A stretch of 64,000 nucleotides of DNA from Protula sp. h YS-2021 (GCA_949752745.1 OX457024.1:110908219-110972218), one strand, 5' to 3'; positions 1 to 12,676 are shown, numbered from the stretch's first letter. The notes: generated by a model from the sequence alone, not told the origin. Numbers and translations: made by a program.

Positions 1-355
1 TGATCTGTTCGCATTTCGGACCAGTGCGCATGTATATATAGCTTGCGTTGATGTGCACATCTCTTACCACGGCGCAAGTTCATTTAACTTTAACTTTAAC
101 TACTGTGCATATGTATTTAATTTGAGTCGATGAGTTGCTCGCATTTCGCACCACTGTGCATTCTACTTGTTGATGAGTAGTTCTTTTTCCGGACAAGTGC
201 ACATGTTTATTGAAATTGTGTTGATGCGTGGTTTGCATTTTGCACCAGTGCGCACATTTCGTTAACATTCGTTGATGCGCGGTTTACATTTCGGACCAGT
301 GCGCATGTTTATCTAACTTGCATTGATGTGTGGTTCAAATTTCGCGCATGTTTAT
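1..355. repeat. 51-bp minisatellite, degenerate
   Basis: About six to seven diverged copies of a 51-bp unit built around GTTGATGCG, a CGGACCAGTGCGCATG core and a TTAACTTGC tail. The clearest neighbouring units are 220-270 and 271-321. Because 51 is divisible by three, a minus-strand frame stays open through 80-268, but that frame is a by-product of the repeat and not a gene. Confidence 0.8.
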
Positions 356-953
356 TAGCCCTCAACCCGTGCTTTTAGCCCCAGATGGGGGAGGAGGGGG
401 CTTATGGATTGTTCGCTGTTCGTGTGTCCGTCCGTTACCTCTTAGATGTGTAGGCCATTTAGTCTGATATTAACAGTACTCACCCCCATGGTCGTGGCTT
501 GATGCACGCTAACTTTTTGGCGGTTCGATAAAAATTGGATTTTTGGCGACTTTTTTTTAAATTTTGATCTTTTCAGTGCTGCTTTTACTCTTTGCTTATG
601 CGATATATCAAAAACAACTCATCAGCTCTTTACCATACTTTGCATAAAGAAAGAACATATTGTGCAAATTTGTACTAAGTAATTATTTTGATTCTTGTGA
701 AAAATTATTAAATTTTTGACACCTCAAAACTCCTCGATTTCAACAATCTTTTTACCATAGTGTTAGCATGATTTGGATTGATTTACTGATATAGAGACTT
801 CCACGTCATCAATGACGTTATGGATTGGTGAAACGTCATAAAGGGGTCGTCGGTGTCTTATACGTTAAGTAATGGCTTATGTACCTGAACAGTGTTTAAC
901 TGGCGACCCTCCCCCCCTACAGAGGACTTGCGAAAAAATGTACTTATGTTTAA
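356..953. other. AT-rich spacer, no gene seen
   Basis: Begins with a short G-rich stretch (about 384-400) and a run of GTCCGTCCG like the one near 19480. The rest is AT-rich with stops in all frames. I see no coding or RNA signal here. Confidence 0.5.
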
Positions 954-1262
954 AGGGCCTATGTTGACTTATTAATTACTGAACTTATTCGCCATAGAAC
1001 GGGAGCATATCAACTCAATCATTTGGAACCTGTTGGGGATTTTGTACACTACAGTCTCGATGTGATTGTACTGCATACAAGGTATATTGAAGAGTGTTAC
1101 CAAAATGAAACAGAAGATGCAGAAGACTATGATTTTGATTCTAAACTCTACCTTGCCCGCACTGATTTAGGAGATTACTATCGCGTGGTGGATTATTTAA
1201 CGCATTGCAGTAAAGAAGAAACTGAAAATACATTAAGTCAACAGTTCTACAAAGATAAGGTA
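954..1262 (+). pseudogene. Exon-like open frame of unknown family, duplicated downstream
   Basis: The frame is open from 954 and gives an acidic Tyr/Asp-rich peptide (motifs DFVHYSLDV and DYDFDSKLYLARTDLGDYY). It runs into AAG|GTAAGT at 1258-1264, a good splice donor, so it looks like an internal exon. There is no ATG in the frame. A second copy lies about 1.35 kb downstream (about 2395-2625) with the same donor (AAG|GTAAGG) but stops inside it. I do not recognise the family. The duplication and the broken second copy suggest a decaying small family or a transposon passenger gene. Confidence 0.4.
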
Positions 1263-1682
1263 AGTTTAAACCTTTTAACAATTTTTAAAAACTTGCTCAT
1301 TTGAACAAAACTTTATCAAAAAGAAGTTTATTCGGTGCAAAAAAGGACATAAACCAGTGGTTAGTTGAAAGATTCTATATAGAAGACTATGGAGAAACAT
1401 TTTGTAGTTTTATATGGTTTTGAAAATGCAGAAGAATATTATTTGGAACATTACGATATTTTCAAGCATTTAAGATGATGAACATCAACATCTTTACGAA
1501 AATCAACCAATGTGACGATTGCTACTGCCACAGATATGACTGCAAGCTGTATGACCTGGTAACTTTTGTGACAAGTGTGAAGTACTTAACGTCTGCTGTC
1601 TAGACGTTAATGGATGTGACTGTATACCAAAAACTTGGATTTATGCTTCCAGCGTAGCGCTACCTTAATCACGAGAATTGAA

Positions 1683-2273
1683 AATGAACAGTTTAGTCAA
1701 TTCATCAAAACCAAATGAAATGAAAAATGGATCGGATTATCTGCTTCCCTGTGGAAGATTGTGAATGACAACTTGGAGAAGCTGCACAACATTAGTTCTA
1801 AGCTATAATTAGCAAAATCGAAGCACTTAGATGTGATTGCATACAACGACAACCGCTATATCAGCTTAGTATGCGTCTCTCACTTTGAAGGTAAAGACTA
1901 CACCTACACCATCAACTTCAATGATGAAGAATGAACAACATTGCTGGAGACAATGCCAGAAATAAATAGTGTGTTATTTGACGAGACAGCATCATCATCA
2001 ACATGCCGTCTTTTGATTCATGAAACATGCATGCAATGTCACAATTTGAAAACAGCAATCAAGGGGACCAAGAAAAAACGGATGAGCAAATCCAAGCTAT
2101 CAAAGAACAAGCTAGCAGAGGTTCGATTACATAATGGCACAACAGAAAACCAACTTGAAGCCATTTGCACTTATTACGGTGACGAAGTTTTTCAACAATA
2201 CGACTGTGAGCTCTATGAACCTGACAACTTTTGCAGCAAGTGTGAAGTACTTAAATTCTGTGAGGTGAAGTAG
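1683..2273 (+). pseudogene. Decayed coding region of unknown function, one frame with three stops
   Basis: A single frame runs from about 1683 to the stop at 2271-2273. It is interrupted only by stops near 1718, 1806 and 1932. Between stops it reads like protein: NEKWIGLSASLWKIVNDN, HFEGKDYTYTINFNDEE, a basic stretch (KGTKKKRMSKSKLSKNK) and a Cys-rich end (CTYYGDEVFQQYDCELY, CSKCEVLKFC). The Cys-rich end has a shorter relative at about 1505-1600, so the locus was duplicated internally. No family is recognised. The continuous frame with point stops says this was once a coding exon. Confidence 0.45.
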
Positions 2274-2289
2274 AAACGCGTTTGCTGCG

Positions 2290-2800
2290 CAAGCGTTCAG
2301 AGGACTTGTACAAAATGGACGTCTGCTTAAAAAAGGCCAATGTTAACTTTATGATTGATTACTTACTATTGAACTGCAGATTATCAATTTCACCATTTAG
2401 ACTCTTTTTGAGACTTCGTGCACCACAGTATAGATATGATTGAACTACATAAATGGTTTATTGGAGAGTTTTATTAAGCTAGAATAAAAGATGCAGGGGA
2501 CTATTACTTTGATTCTGCGCTCTACTTTGCCTGCATTGATACTGTCGCGTGGTGGATTATTTAACTGATTGCTGTAAAGTAGAAACTGAAAGTACATCAA
2601 GTCAACAATTCTACACAGATAAGGTAAGGTATAAAAACCTTTTCACAATTTTTGAAAAACTTGGTCTTGTTGAAAAATTATCGAAGTTCCCGGATGGAAA
2701 TGATCTATTTATATACTGGATAACTTTATTACGTCTTTGGAAAATATGGGAAAATGGAGTTTTTATTGTAAATGATGTGGCGAAAAGGTACGTATGAAAG
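2290..2800 (+). repeat. Second copy of the 0.9-1.3 kb segment
   Basis: Matches 910-1310 with many substitutions. The shared sequence covers the AGAGGACTTG region, the exon-like frame and its splice donor (AGATAAGGTAAGG at about 2617-2630). The sequence after the donor (about 2660-2790, GTTCCCGGATGGAAATGATC) has a further diverged copy at about 8870-8970, on the far side of the retrotransposon. Confidence 0.55.
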
Positions 2801-3059
2801 TTGATTTAATATAATATATAGATTCTGGTTATGCAACTTTTATCTATATTCATCCTCGCCGTGCTTTGTACTTTTTGATGTTTTTCAGGATCTCCACATT
2901 CGATTGGTTTCGTAACAGTTGTGAAGTTATGTCAGCATGAGTAGATTTAACTGTATTTTGGTACTTGAAAGTAGTATTATATAGCTCAGATTGTATTCAA
3001 GATTTATGTTCTTTTACAGTTTTTTCATGTTGCTTTGAAACAAATAAAGAAAGTATCAG

Positions 3060-3311
3060 TTGGAAAACGTGTCTCAATTCGTATTGAACTGCAACGCCAG
3101 TTACAGTGCAAAAACTTGCCAATTTGACGCTTTAAGCCACGAACAACAGTTTCTGGATAAGAACAGCGTTTCGATAGCCCAAGAAACTACCCTCAATATT
3201 TCGTATTTTGGATACATTTTTGTTTATAATTTCAGTTCAGATTGTGAGCAAAGAACAGTCCTGCATCTCCCTCGAGAGACAACTAAATTCAACATCAGAA
3301 TAGCCGAATAA
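3060..3311 (+). other. Hypothetical open frame, no family recognised
   Basis: An 83-codon open frame without an ATG start, preceded by ATCAG (a possible splice acceptor) and ended by TAA. It contains several Cys and Asn-X-Ser/Thr sites and no domain I can name. It could be a 3'-terminal exon or chance; nothing else supports it. Confidence 0.2.
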
Positions 3312-3575
3312 AGTGATCAAAACTGCACCACATGTTGGGCGATAAAAGAATATCTCCGTTTTGTACGTGTGTTCAACTGTAACAGCCCAAGATTTTTACT
3401 CTGTCAATCACATCAAGGCATTACTGCTCTATACAGTGCATATACCTGTTTGAACTGAGAAACCAGGACATTGTGTGAATTTTGTCAGTTTGCGGCGCTG
3501 ACCAAATTTATGTTTCAGTTTACGTGATTACGTGACTGCTGAGCAGGTGACTTGTTGAATATATTAGCGTTGGAC

Positions 3576-4258
3576 TGTTGACAGTAAGAATACTGATGAC
3601 AGTAGTTTCATATGTTTGTGTTCCCTCGCTCTTACGTCCGAACCCGGCCACGGCCTTGACCTTCAGTGTCAACAAAGAAAAAACGGCACGTCTCCTTCGG
3701 CGTTGTTTTGAAGCCAGCCAATCAGAAACGCTGTTCCATTCCCATTTCACCCGCCTTTATGAGAGCCACAACACAGCTCTATGCTATCCTTTTGGACTCT
3801 AATAAGAGTTAATGTACATATTTTAAGGCCGATCGTACGTTCCAGATTAGCAATTTAGAGATTCACGAAGATGTTTGTTGTTTTATATTGCTTATGTAGA
3901 GTTACGTATTGGTGATGTGAGTATTCTAAAGTCAAAGAAAACGTTCACTTAAAGAAAATAACTGCTGAATTCAAGTGAATCGGAGAAGTAACTTGATTGA
4001 TCGTTTACTTAATTTGAAAATGGTGTAGAGCTTCGCTTTATGCGTAGCCAGATTTTTTGGTTTTGCGAAGTATTGGTAACCGTGAAACGTCCATATTTCT
4101 CAAGATATTTGAAAGTGTGTAACTGAATTTTTGTGTGAATTCTTGTGTGAAATAAGGTAAAGGATGCTTGTATGTAGCATCAAACTGGCACCATTAGGGC
4201 AATTTATGTTAAATAAATAAATTACACCCCAACATCAGACCACCCCTGCCTCAAAATC
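3576..4258 (+). mobile_element. Candidate 5' LTR of the BEL/Pao element
   Basis: Placed by position only. It starts at TGTTGACAGT, holds AATAAATAAA at about 4212, and ends just before TTGGCGACGCCAAC (about 4260), a sequence of the kind that often serves as primer-binding site directly after an LTR. I could not see a matching 3' LTR after 8200, so the boundaries are inference. Confidence 0.3.
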
Positions 4259-4879
4259 GATTGGCGACGCCAACATGGAGGAGCCAATAACAACAACTGC
4301 TGAAGAAAGGGCAAAAGCCATATACTACCAGCCAAAACTACTCCAACTGCAGCATTTAGTCTTAATACAGTGACGTTAGGGACGCAACCAAGAGTTCCAA
4401 CAGAAACGTGCCGAAAGTATCAGACAGAAGTCACCCGGAAGAAAATCAGAGCTGGTATTTCAAAGTGGCGAAAAGAGGCGAAAAGTGGCGAAAACTTCGT
4501 CGATGAAAATTGTGACAGAATCGGATGACGTTGCTCAACTGAAAGCTGAGAGACGTATATTGCCTACCCTTCTGAAAGAAGTGTCAAGTATATCAGACCT
4601 TGCAGCCGAAGGAAGAGAAAATTTATGACCTTACGTCAGAAGGTGGCAGCAACGGGTCATGAAGGAGTAGAAGCAGGTCTGTTCGAGGCAGCCACAGATC
4701 GTTTGGAGCTATTGTTGTAAGCACCGAAGCAGAAGGTGAACAAGAAACAGCATATAAGAAGGAGCTCGCAAGGAACTATGTGTATTCTCAGACACTGTCA
4801 ACTATCACTGTTATGCCCGTAGTCTACACTACGACCACGACTTCTGGTGGACACAGCTTGAACTATACAGCAAAGCCGC

Positions 4880-5848
4880 TTGTTCCAAAAAGTACGGCTA
4901 CGGCAGCTGCACCAGTACATGAGTGTACCTTATACAAATAGTCAGTACAAGCAAGAACCGTTATACACTGCTCAAGACAGTATTGATAGGCCTGCTCACA
5001 GGAAATTTTTGAAAACCCTGATAGAAGGCATTCATATCACAGATGATAACCATTACGAAATGCCACTTCCTTTTAAGGTTAGCAATCCTGTTGTCCCAAA
5101 TAACAAAGCTCTGGCCGTCAAAAGATTGGATCAACTAAACAAACGACTGAAAAGCGATCCAAACTACAATCGCGAATACACTGCATTCATGAACGAGATC
5201 CTAGACAACGGATACGCCGAAGAAGTCCAGAAGGATGAACTACCAAGGAAAGGATGTGTCTCCTACATTCCCCATCACTATCATGCGTGAAAGAAGACTC
5301 TCAGAGTCGTGTTCGACTGTAGTGTCATTTGGCGAGGGATCAGCATTAACGACTTTCTACTTCAGGGACCCGATCTGATTAATGGTTTCCAGTGCCGCTT
5401 CTGCCAGGAAAGGGTTGCCGTTGCATGCAATGTCAAGAAAATATTTTACCAATTCCGAGTCAAATAAAAGCACAGAAATTTTCTTCGTTTCCTGTGGTAT
5501 CAAGACCACAAGATCGATGGTGCTCCCATCGAGTACCGAATGAGAGTTCACTTATTCGGGGCAGTATCTTCACCTAGATGCGCTAACTTCACGCACAAAA
5601 GAGCAGTCGAAGATGGAAAGAAAGAATTCGGAAGTAAGACAGCTGAGTTCGTCAAGCAAGACTACTCTGTCGATGATGGTCTAATTTCCGTGGAAACCAC
5701 AGAAGAAGCCCGTGATCTGATAGGTAATACCAAGACACTGTGTGTGAAGGAGAACATTAGGCTACATAGCTTCGGATCCAATGACAGAGAGGTGTTAAAA
5801 GTCATTCCAGCCGACGAATATTTGGATTGTGTAAGTGATATCGACGCC
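4880..5848 (+). pseudogene. BEL/Pao reverse-transcriptase fragments
   Basis: The first frame (4880-5287) carries the region before the RT palm (ALAVKRLDQLNKRL, EYTAFMNEILDNGYAEEV) and a YIPHH-type motif. After a frame break comes RVVFDCS, then GPDLINGF (about 5290-5400). The active-site strand at about 5660-5690 reads YSVDDGL where the superfamily usually has YVDD, so a residue is inserted beside the catalytic pair. Stops and frameshifts separate the pieces. Confidence 0.75.
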
Positions 5849-6490
5849 TGAGACAGTTTTTGGCATTCAGTGGTATTTAGAAGATGATTACTTCCAGTTT
5901 CGCATAACTCTGAAGAATAGACCTGCTACTAGAAGAGGAATTTTGTCAACAATGCCCGATGTTTATGATCCACTTGGTTTTCTCCCTCCTGTTGTTCTCA
6001 GTGGCAAGCGAAGATATTTGCAGCGGACAATTAGACTGGGATTCTATCCTCTCTGATGATCTGGAGGAAGTGGTGTAGTGGCTTGGTCGAACTGAAAAAA
6101 TTGAAAACACCACGATGCTTCAAGGTCGATGATGTTAGAACGGCCCAGTTGGATGCCAGCACGACAGGTTATGGCCAGTGTTCCTACATTCGGCTTGTCA
6201 ACGAAAAATATGAAGTCCACGGCTACTCAGTGCTTTGTAAAGTACGGGTTACTCCCTGGCGTCGGATCTCAATTTCACGTCTCGAATTGACTGCTGCGGT
6301 TTTGTCTGTTAAGATAGCTAATGTGTTGAAGAACGAGCTTATGTACGACAAGGTTGTTGAGTATTTCTGGACAGACATTCAAGTTGTTTTAGGCTATATT
6401 GCAAATGATGCTGTCGCGTCCATGTATTCGAGGCCAACAGGGTTAAAAAAATTTGTGATGCTACAAACATCCACCAGTGGTACTTTGTAG
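5835..6490 (+). pseudogene. BEL/Pao post-RT (A17/RNase H-like) fragments
   Basis: Two overlapping frames. The first contains MPDVYDPLGFLPPVV, the conserved junction after RT in BEL elements. The second contains RRISISRLELTAAVLSVKIA and EYFWTDIQVVLGYI, an RNase H-like pattern with the SRLEL and WTD motifs. They are broken at about 6050 and 6490. Confidence 0.7.
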
Positions 6491-7269
6491 TGACCAAGGA
6501 TAACCGAGCGTATTGCTCCTCAAGGGGACTCATAGTAGTCTGTTCAATGATTCTACATGGTTTTCTGGTCCTGACTTTCTCTTGTCAACGGATTGGCAGG
6601 AATACACCGAACCAAACCCTGTTCATAAGACATATAAAGCTGAAGACCCAGAGGTTAAGAGATATGTCTAGCTACGTCGCAGCGAAACCTGTTTGATATC
6701 GAGGCTCGTATTTCTCGTTTCTCAGACTGGTTCAAGGCTAAGCGAGCGGTTGCAAAATGCATTGAGTATACGCGCAAGCTCAAAGGACGTGTTAATAATG
6801 AAACTGAAGATAATAACAACACAGATCAAACGGTAGAAAGTCTGCAAAGAGCTGAAGCAGTCATCATCAGATCAATGTAGAATGCGGCTTTCCCAGAGTA
6901 GATAAAGATTGGAAGGAAAAGAAGTAACATCTCTGCCGATTAAGTGTGACGTCTGAGAAGAGAAGACCACCTGCTGAAGCTAGATCCAGTCATTGATAAA
7001 GACGGTGCACTCAGAGCAGCAGGAAGATTAAAACAATTTGCACTGTTGGTAGAAGATAAACATCCTGCCATTCTGTCATCAAGAAGTCGGTCATCAAGGT
7101 TGAGAATTCACTATGAACAGCATGCGGTCGCGTGGATTCCATGTAATCGGTTGTAATTCATCTGTGTGATTGTTCATCTCTAAGTGTGTGCGCTGTAGAA
7201 GATGGCGAAGTAAACCGATGACTCAAAAGATGACAGACCAACCGCACGATCGGATGGAAACGTCAGCGC

Positions 7270-7985
7270 CATTTACGTACTGAGCGGTGGACTACTTTGG
7301 TCATTTTCATATGCGAATCAAGCGAAGTGACGTGCCGAGATACGAGGTGTTATTTACATATTTCATATCGCTACCCATTCATTTGGAAGTAGCTGAATCT
7401 TTAGAGACAGATGCATTCATCAATGCCTTGAGAAGGCTGATTGCCATAAGGGGGCAATGAGACTCTTGAGATCAGACAAGAACGAGCTAAAACGTGAGCT
7501 CGACACCATGAGGAAGACAAACTACGACAGATTCTGCTGCGGAAAGGAGCTGACTTTAAGTTCAGAATGCACTTTCCCAGTTCATCTAATATTGGAGGCG
7601 TATGAGAGCAGCAAATCATATCCGTGCGTAGCGTGCCTCCCAATTAGACGATTATTCGCCTAGAACGCTATTTTATGGGGTCATGAACAAATATATTAGC
7701 AGACCTCTGACAACCGACCTTTTGAAAGATGGCTCCTAACCATCTACTGACAGCTGAGACAACAGTAGTCCAACCGACAACTGCTGAGTTTCAAGAAGCA
7801 GATGTGTATTTACGTAAACGGTGGCGAAGAGTTCAATATCTGTTTAACATCTTCTGCAGTCGCTGAAAGTCCAAGTATTTACAGTCTTTACAGGCTCGTA
7901 GCAAATGGAACTATCCAACGAGAAATGTAAAGGTCGGTGACGTTGTAATCATCAAGGACGAAAACCTCACAAGGAACCACTGATG
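7270..7985 (+). pseudogene. BEL/Pao integrase and C-terminal domain fragments
   Basis: VDYFGHF at about 7288 holds the first catalytic Asp of an rve-type integrase. SLPIHLEVAESLETDAFINAL (about 7370-7430) is the following conserved stretch. The second Asp region is degraded. The BEL-type C-terminal piece with VKVGDVVIIKDENLTRNH is at about 7930-7985. Confidence 0.7.
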
Positions 7986-8160
7986 TGATGGTCACATTAG
8001 CAAAGTTAAGCTTCATTTAGCTAGCAGTAACATGTATAAGAAAGATCGCCAAGTAAAGAGTGTCTCTTATCTCGAGCGACCTGTGCACAAACTAGTGTTG
8101 CTCGTAGGAAGCCCCGAAGACCGGGAAATTTCACCGCTGAAAAGCCCTTAGTGCAAGTGG

Positions 8161-8972
8161 AATAATTATTGAAAAGCCAAATTCGTTGCATATGTAAAAG
8201 CATTTGGTTGACTCATTGAGCGCTATGTTGCAGTTTTGTGCTTTCTTTTTGTCCGCAAGTGTTATATAACTGAATTAGTTAGCCCAGTGCCAGTCACCAG
8301 TACTCCCTTTATGAAAGTATAACTGGATTTCATCCGTTATTCCGTTACCCGATGCTGACTTACGTTTTGTATGCACTCTTATGATGGTGTATTTAATATG
8401 TACTACAGTTGTAATAGTTGAACACATAAGCGCGTCTTCACGAACACTGTAAGACTGTCACTACGATGATAGATTTAAAGCTCACTCTAAGATTTGTTCA
8501 AGTAAGAAACATTGTGCCTACTATTACGCGTGAAAAGAACATCGAGTATGTGTATTCACTGCGTAACTAATAATATGATAAATGATGATGCCAAATAGTT
8601 TTGAGAAAAGGTTTCCACAGAACGTTTAGTTGAGTGTTAGTTTAACGTACGCATTCTTGATTTCGGCATGTCAGTTAATTGTTATGATATGTACTTGTAA
8701 AGGGTAACAGTATTTGATGTATGTCATACTGATTACAGATACATTAAGACTGAAATTAATGTATGCACTAACATGTTTATCTGAAGTAAAGGTTGAAAAT
8801 TTTGTTAAAAGTTTTGGGGATCCATGTGAGTCATGTAACCAATCAAATTGTGCGTTACAAACTAAAACTTTATCTAGGTTCCCGGATAGGAATGATCCAA
8901 AATCGCAGCCATATTTGATAACTTTATTTTATGGAAAATATGCGAAAATGGAGTTTTTATTGTGAATGCTGA
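8161..8972. other. AT-rich spacer after the retrotransposon
   Basis: No coding frame of interest. The last 110 bases repeat, with divergence, the segment at about 2660-2790. Confidence 0.5.
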
Positions 8973-9066
8973 GGTCAATGTAATTGCAAAGCCATTTGTT
9001 TGTTGACAGATTTTGAATATTATTGTCATCGCTTACGTAAATGTAAACATTGCTCAGTCACTGGGC
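8973..9066 (-). pseudogene. F-type lectin exon 4 fragment (series II relic 0)
   Basis: The reverse complement matches exon 4 of the lectin genes. It has the acceptor AAAG at the high-coordinate end, followed by codons for VYIYVS, and further on LCNYIDG. It is cut off before the second cysteine, and exons 1-3 and 5 are absent. It marks the left edge of the lectin array. The sequence after it (from about 9150, TTGATGCATTCATGTTAATAAAACTG) continues as the same block that follows relic A' at about 27830. Confidence 0.7.
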
Positions 9067-9149
9067 TTTAATTTCTTCACATTTCTTTGCATACTGTTTT
9101 GTTATGGCAGCGGAAATTTCAGCTGAAAATTACCCGTTTTTGCTCTCAT

Positions 9150-10030
9150 ATGGACCAAACTGTTGATGCATTCATGTTAATAAAACTGCTAATATTGTGA
9201 TGTTGATAAAATGTAATAACAACTATACTTATAAACTTTTACACATATAATGTACAAATGCAATTACACATGTACATTGTTAAAAGAATTCTTCAACTTT
9301 CTGACAATTTCATTCGCTACAAATATGTAAAAATTCGGCCCAGTACAAACTTTACAACAACGGCAATTAAACAACATTCAGAAGTCATTATCAATTTTCA
9401 GTTTTCAATATTTTGTGTTTACTCTTCTGGCCTGGATCAATGCATTGACTTCGCAAGGAGGCAGTCATCCACAAGACAGTAAGTGATGTGCATGAAAATT
9501 ACTCTACAATCGTTTGTACAGTACGGAACGATTATTAAGGCGGTTTTCTCACACCGCCTTGCTTTCAAATTGCCATCGAAGACTAGTTAAGGTGATTTCC
9601 AACCAAATCGAAAAGAAGCCTACACCATTATGCTCCCTCTATCAAATCTATCAATTTTACGAACACAAGGCTCTTATATCTTTCTGTACATTCGTTGGCG
9701 GGCGTCATTTCCAACAGAAACCGCTATTCGTTGCTAAACATTACCCGACGCTACGAGACTAATGACCATCGGTTTCGCAACTGTTTGCTTGGTCCCAGTC
9801 TCGATGTAGACAACAAGCCAAGATTTTAATCGTTCATGAAGTAAAGTCAAATGAGTAATATCCCACTATTGCGTCTGAGCTCCGCCTGCGGTACGAAGGG
9901 CTTGAATAAATGAGTCGATTGATTGTCCAATGTAAGGAATACTGCCACACCGGTCCAGAAGATCTTAGAGATGTTCCAGTGGATTCATTTCCGGAGAATA
10001 ATGTGGCCATACCAACAGGTTGACATTATG
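9150..10030. repeat. Array spacer block, copy 1
   Basis: Shared with about 27830-28400 and 51250-51560 (landmarks ATTTCCAACCAAATCGAAAAG and the CTACGAGACT end). The short plus-strand frames in it (9258-9482, 9514-9762) are not kept intact in the other copies, so I do not call a gene. Confidence 0.6.
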
Positions 10031-10340
10031 AGCTGTCAAATACTGTACACCACCTGCCCAGTAAGCAGGGTGTCGATATACCTAATTGTGGTCAAATTAC
10101 CATCAATGATTAACAATTGCAACTACTCGCCGAACTTTATTGCATTCCAAACGATAATCGAGTCGCCGCCAAATCTGCCAACTCAGGAAACGGTTTATTT
10201 GCACCTATTCCACGTTCGGCTTGTCTTCTTACCACGGACAGTTGACTTATCCGTTTGTGTCTGGCGCGATCGCAGCCATTTCTGTTTAAAATCTGTTGTA
10301 CAGGTGAATAGATTGCATGTGTTAGCAATCCTGTTCACAA
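10030..10340 (-). mobile_element. Tc1-like transposase relic
   Basis: The reverse complement gives degraded DDE transposase text in broken frames: RFGGDSIIVWN followed by LIIDGNLTTIRYID, the block around the second catalytic Asp of Tc1 transposases. Homologous relics sit at about 29225-29400 and 52240-52610, at the same place in the array unit, so this insertion is older than the duplications. Confidence 0.6.
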
Positions 10341-10679
10341 AATTTCCTATTTTCAGCATGACAATAATCTGCTGGTGATCATTTTCGGTCATGAAATGCT
10401 TACTTTGCGTCGTAGAAATTCTCTCGATGAAATTCATCTCCAATTTTTTCACGAACTTTGAGTTTATGAAACCATAAAAACAAAACGGATGGAACAATAT
10501 GCAGTATGGCTAATTTGATGCTAGTACATAACCGACATGTAGCCATGTTTGCAATGCCTGAAAAAGGTGTTAAGTGAAGCCAGTGCTGAAAATGGTAAGA
10601 CAATCTTATGTTCGAAATTTTAGAATCTAGACATTTTTAGTTTCTAAGTTATGCAAAAGATTTATTGCGTACTTGGTTT

Positions 10680-12670
10680 TGTTCGTCAGTATTAGTTGCG
10701 ATGATATGTGTTATCTATACATCATTTCACTAACCTTTTTCGATTTTTTTAATATTTAGTCAGAAAAAGTAGAACGTGAAAACTAATAAATGATAAAGAG
10801 GTCTACAACCACGTATATATGGCTGCCGCGACATATTCTATCCTACTTTTCGGAGTATCACTTTCTCTTTGAAACCAGACGATTTTTTATGTGTAATTGT
10901 TTTGCTTATTAAAAGTGGAGGAAAATCCATTTAGTTTTATCAGTTGCATAATAAGTTTTCCTTTCTCAAATGAGACTGAACAAATGAAACACGTGGAACT
11001 TGATAGCTAAGCTTTACTACAACTTTAATTAATATATACTTTTTTACTAGCTTCTTGTAATTCGCTTAATGTTTTGAGTCATTTTATTATATTTATAGGA
11101 CAATGGCTGTTGGATGCCAAATCGAGGAAGAATTTACAAAGAATGTACTCTTTGGATAATTGTACACATTATAGTGGACGATGTACAAAAACCATGTCTC
11201 GCTATAATCGGCTTAAATAACTAGCTTTTTTGAAACGCTACCTTTGCAACAAACAAACACAATACTCACTCCAGTAGATTTATTTACTTTTTAATCTGCA
11301 ATCATTAAATCGAGTTTTCTTCTTCATTTGAGAAAGTATTTGCCTTTTTAATGACTGAAGCTGTTTGAAAAACGGACAGGATTGTTGATTGGATTTAACT
11401 GTTTGTAGTTGGGTTACACGCACTTATTATTTCCATTTTCGACGTCGTTACAATACATCCTTAGTTCAAAAACATGGTTTACAAAGTATTCAATCATTTA
11501 TGAGTATTTTTGGCATTGTTTTCAGACTGTCTACAAGCATAATAGCAGTTAATTAGAAATTAACATATGGGGTCTATTGTAATGTGATTTGTTTCTGTTG
11601 TACTAATCGGTCAATGTTCAAGACAGCCAATCGGACAGATTTTCAAGGTATATTATTTGACGTTGTACACTACTGTTGAACATACCTGCTGTATTACGTT
11701 GTACATAACTGTAGTTTTATTGCTTATGTTGGGAATCCATGGCTGAGAACCAAACAGTCTGGTTCTTCAAAATCCTCAAAGCTCATCATGACACACTCAC
11801 CCATACATACGAAGAGTAACTGCAGATGATGTCAACCAAACATCCCGATATAAATATTCGCGATTTTGCAGACGAACAGGCGCAGAGTAAAGACCAGATT
11901 GCTCATGTTGTTATTGTGTGCTCTTGATATGTTTCTTGCTAATGCACTACGTTTTCAATGGCCACAATAAGCAGTCAAGCAAATGAATAGAGATATTTGA
12001 ATTTTTATTTTTGCCAGTCCTCGTACAAAGAAAGCGAAGGGCGGAGGTTTAGGGAAGGGCAGATATGTGAGCCGCATTTCCTGCTGTTTCAGTATCGTAA
12101 ACGGCACGCTTCAGATTGCTGAACGTATGTACTTGACATCGCCATAGCGACATAACTAAGGACAAAAAGCATCATAGTGGTGTACAAAAATACACATTAT
12201 ATAACAGAATGTTTCTACTAAAATGATGTCATCAAAATATCTTAAATCTGCGACCATCTTCTAAGAAAAGACTAATTCGTACAGAAAAGCTCTATAATTA
12301 CTGCTCATCATAAATGTCAGCTCAGCAAATAGACTTACAAATCCTTTTATGACGTACATTGTGTTAGCTTGATTGTAGCTTTAATAGAAGAGAAACTATA
12401 AAACAGTAAGTGATTTTTCTTCATGCTTCTATCAAAATATCTTTCAATTCACCATCACCTTCATTACAGAAAGCACATAGACATTAAATTATCCTGTGTT
12501 TGATCTGAATGCTTACAGAGTATTAACTTTCTGATTGTATTATCTTTTTGATAATTTGTATTGTGAAAGATAATTGATAGTGCTTTAATAAGCAAAAGAA
12601 AAAAACATAGAAGAATTGGGCAATACAATTTTTTTCTTGACACCACTTCATAGGGTTGAAATCAGATATA
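10680..12670. repeat. 3'-flank block of gene A (array copy)
   Basis: Non-coding. Homologous, with indels, to about 30050-32880, 40440-41520 and 56060-57560. Landmarks are TCAATCATTTATGAGTAT (about 11490) and the ACATCGCCATAG stretch (about 12135). The shared order shows that gene A, locus B, gene C and gene D sit in copies of one ancestral segment. Confidence 0.7.
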
Positions 12671-12676
12671 TATATG

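Larger units (their letters stand above)
4259..8160 (+). mobile_element. BEL/Pao LTR retrotransposon, dead copy
   Basis: Remnants appear in the order expected for the BEL/Pao superfamily, spread over several frames with many stops and frameshifts. They are a gag/protease-like lead (about 4270-4870), reverse transcriptase (about 4880-5850), an RNase H/A17-type segment (about 5835-6500), an integrase core (about 7270-7460) and the short C-terminal domain typical of BEL polyproteins (about 7890-7985, motif VKVGDVVIIKDENL). It encodes no working polyprotein. It lies left of the lectin array and is flanked by a weak repeat (about 2660-2790 and 8870-8970). Confidence 0.8.

Noticed and set aside
3520..3802. 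Overlapping frames on both strands near 3.6 kb
   Set aside because: Mutual shadows in what is more likely LTR sequence; no domain in either.
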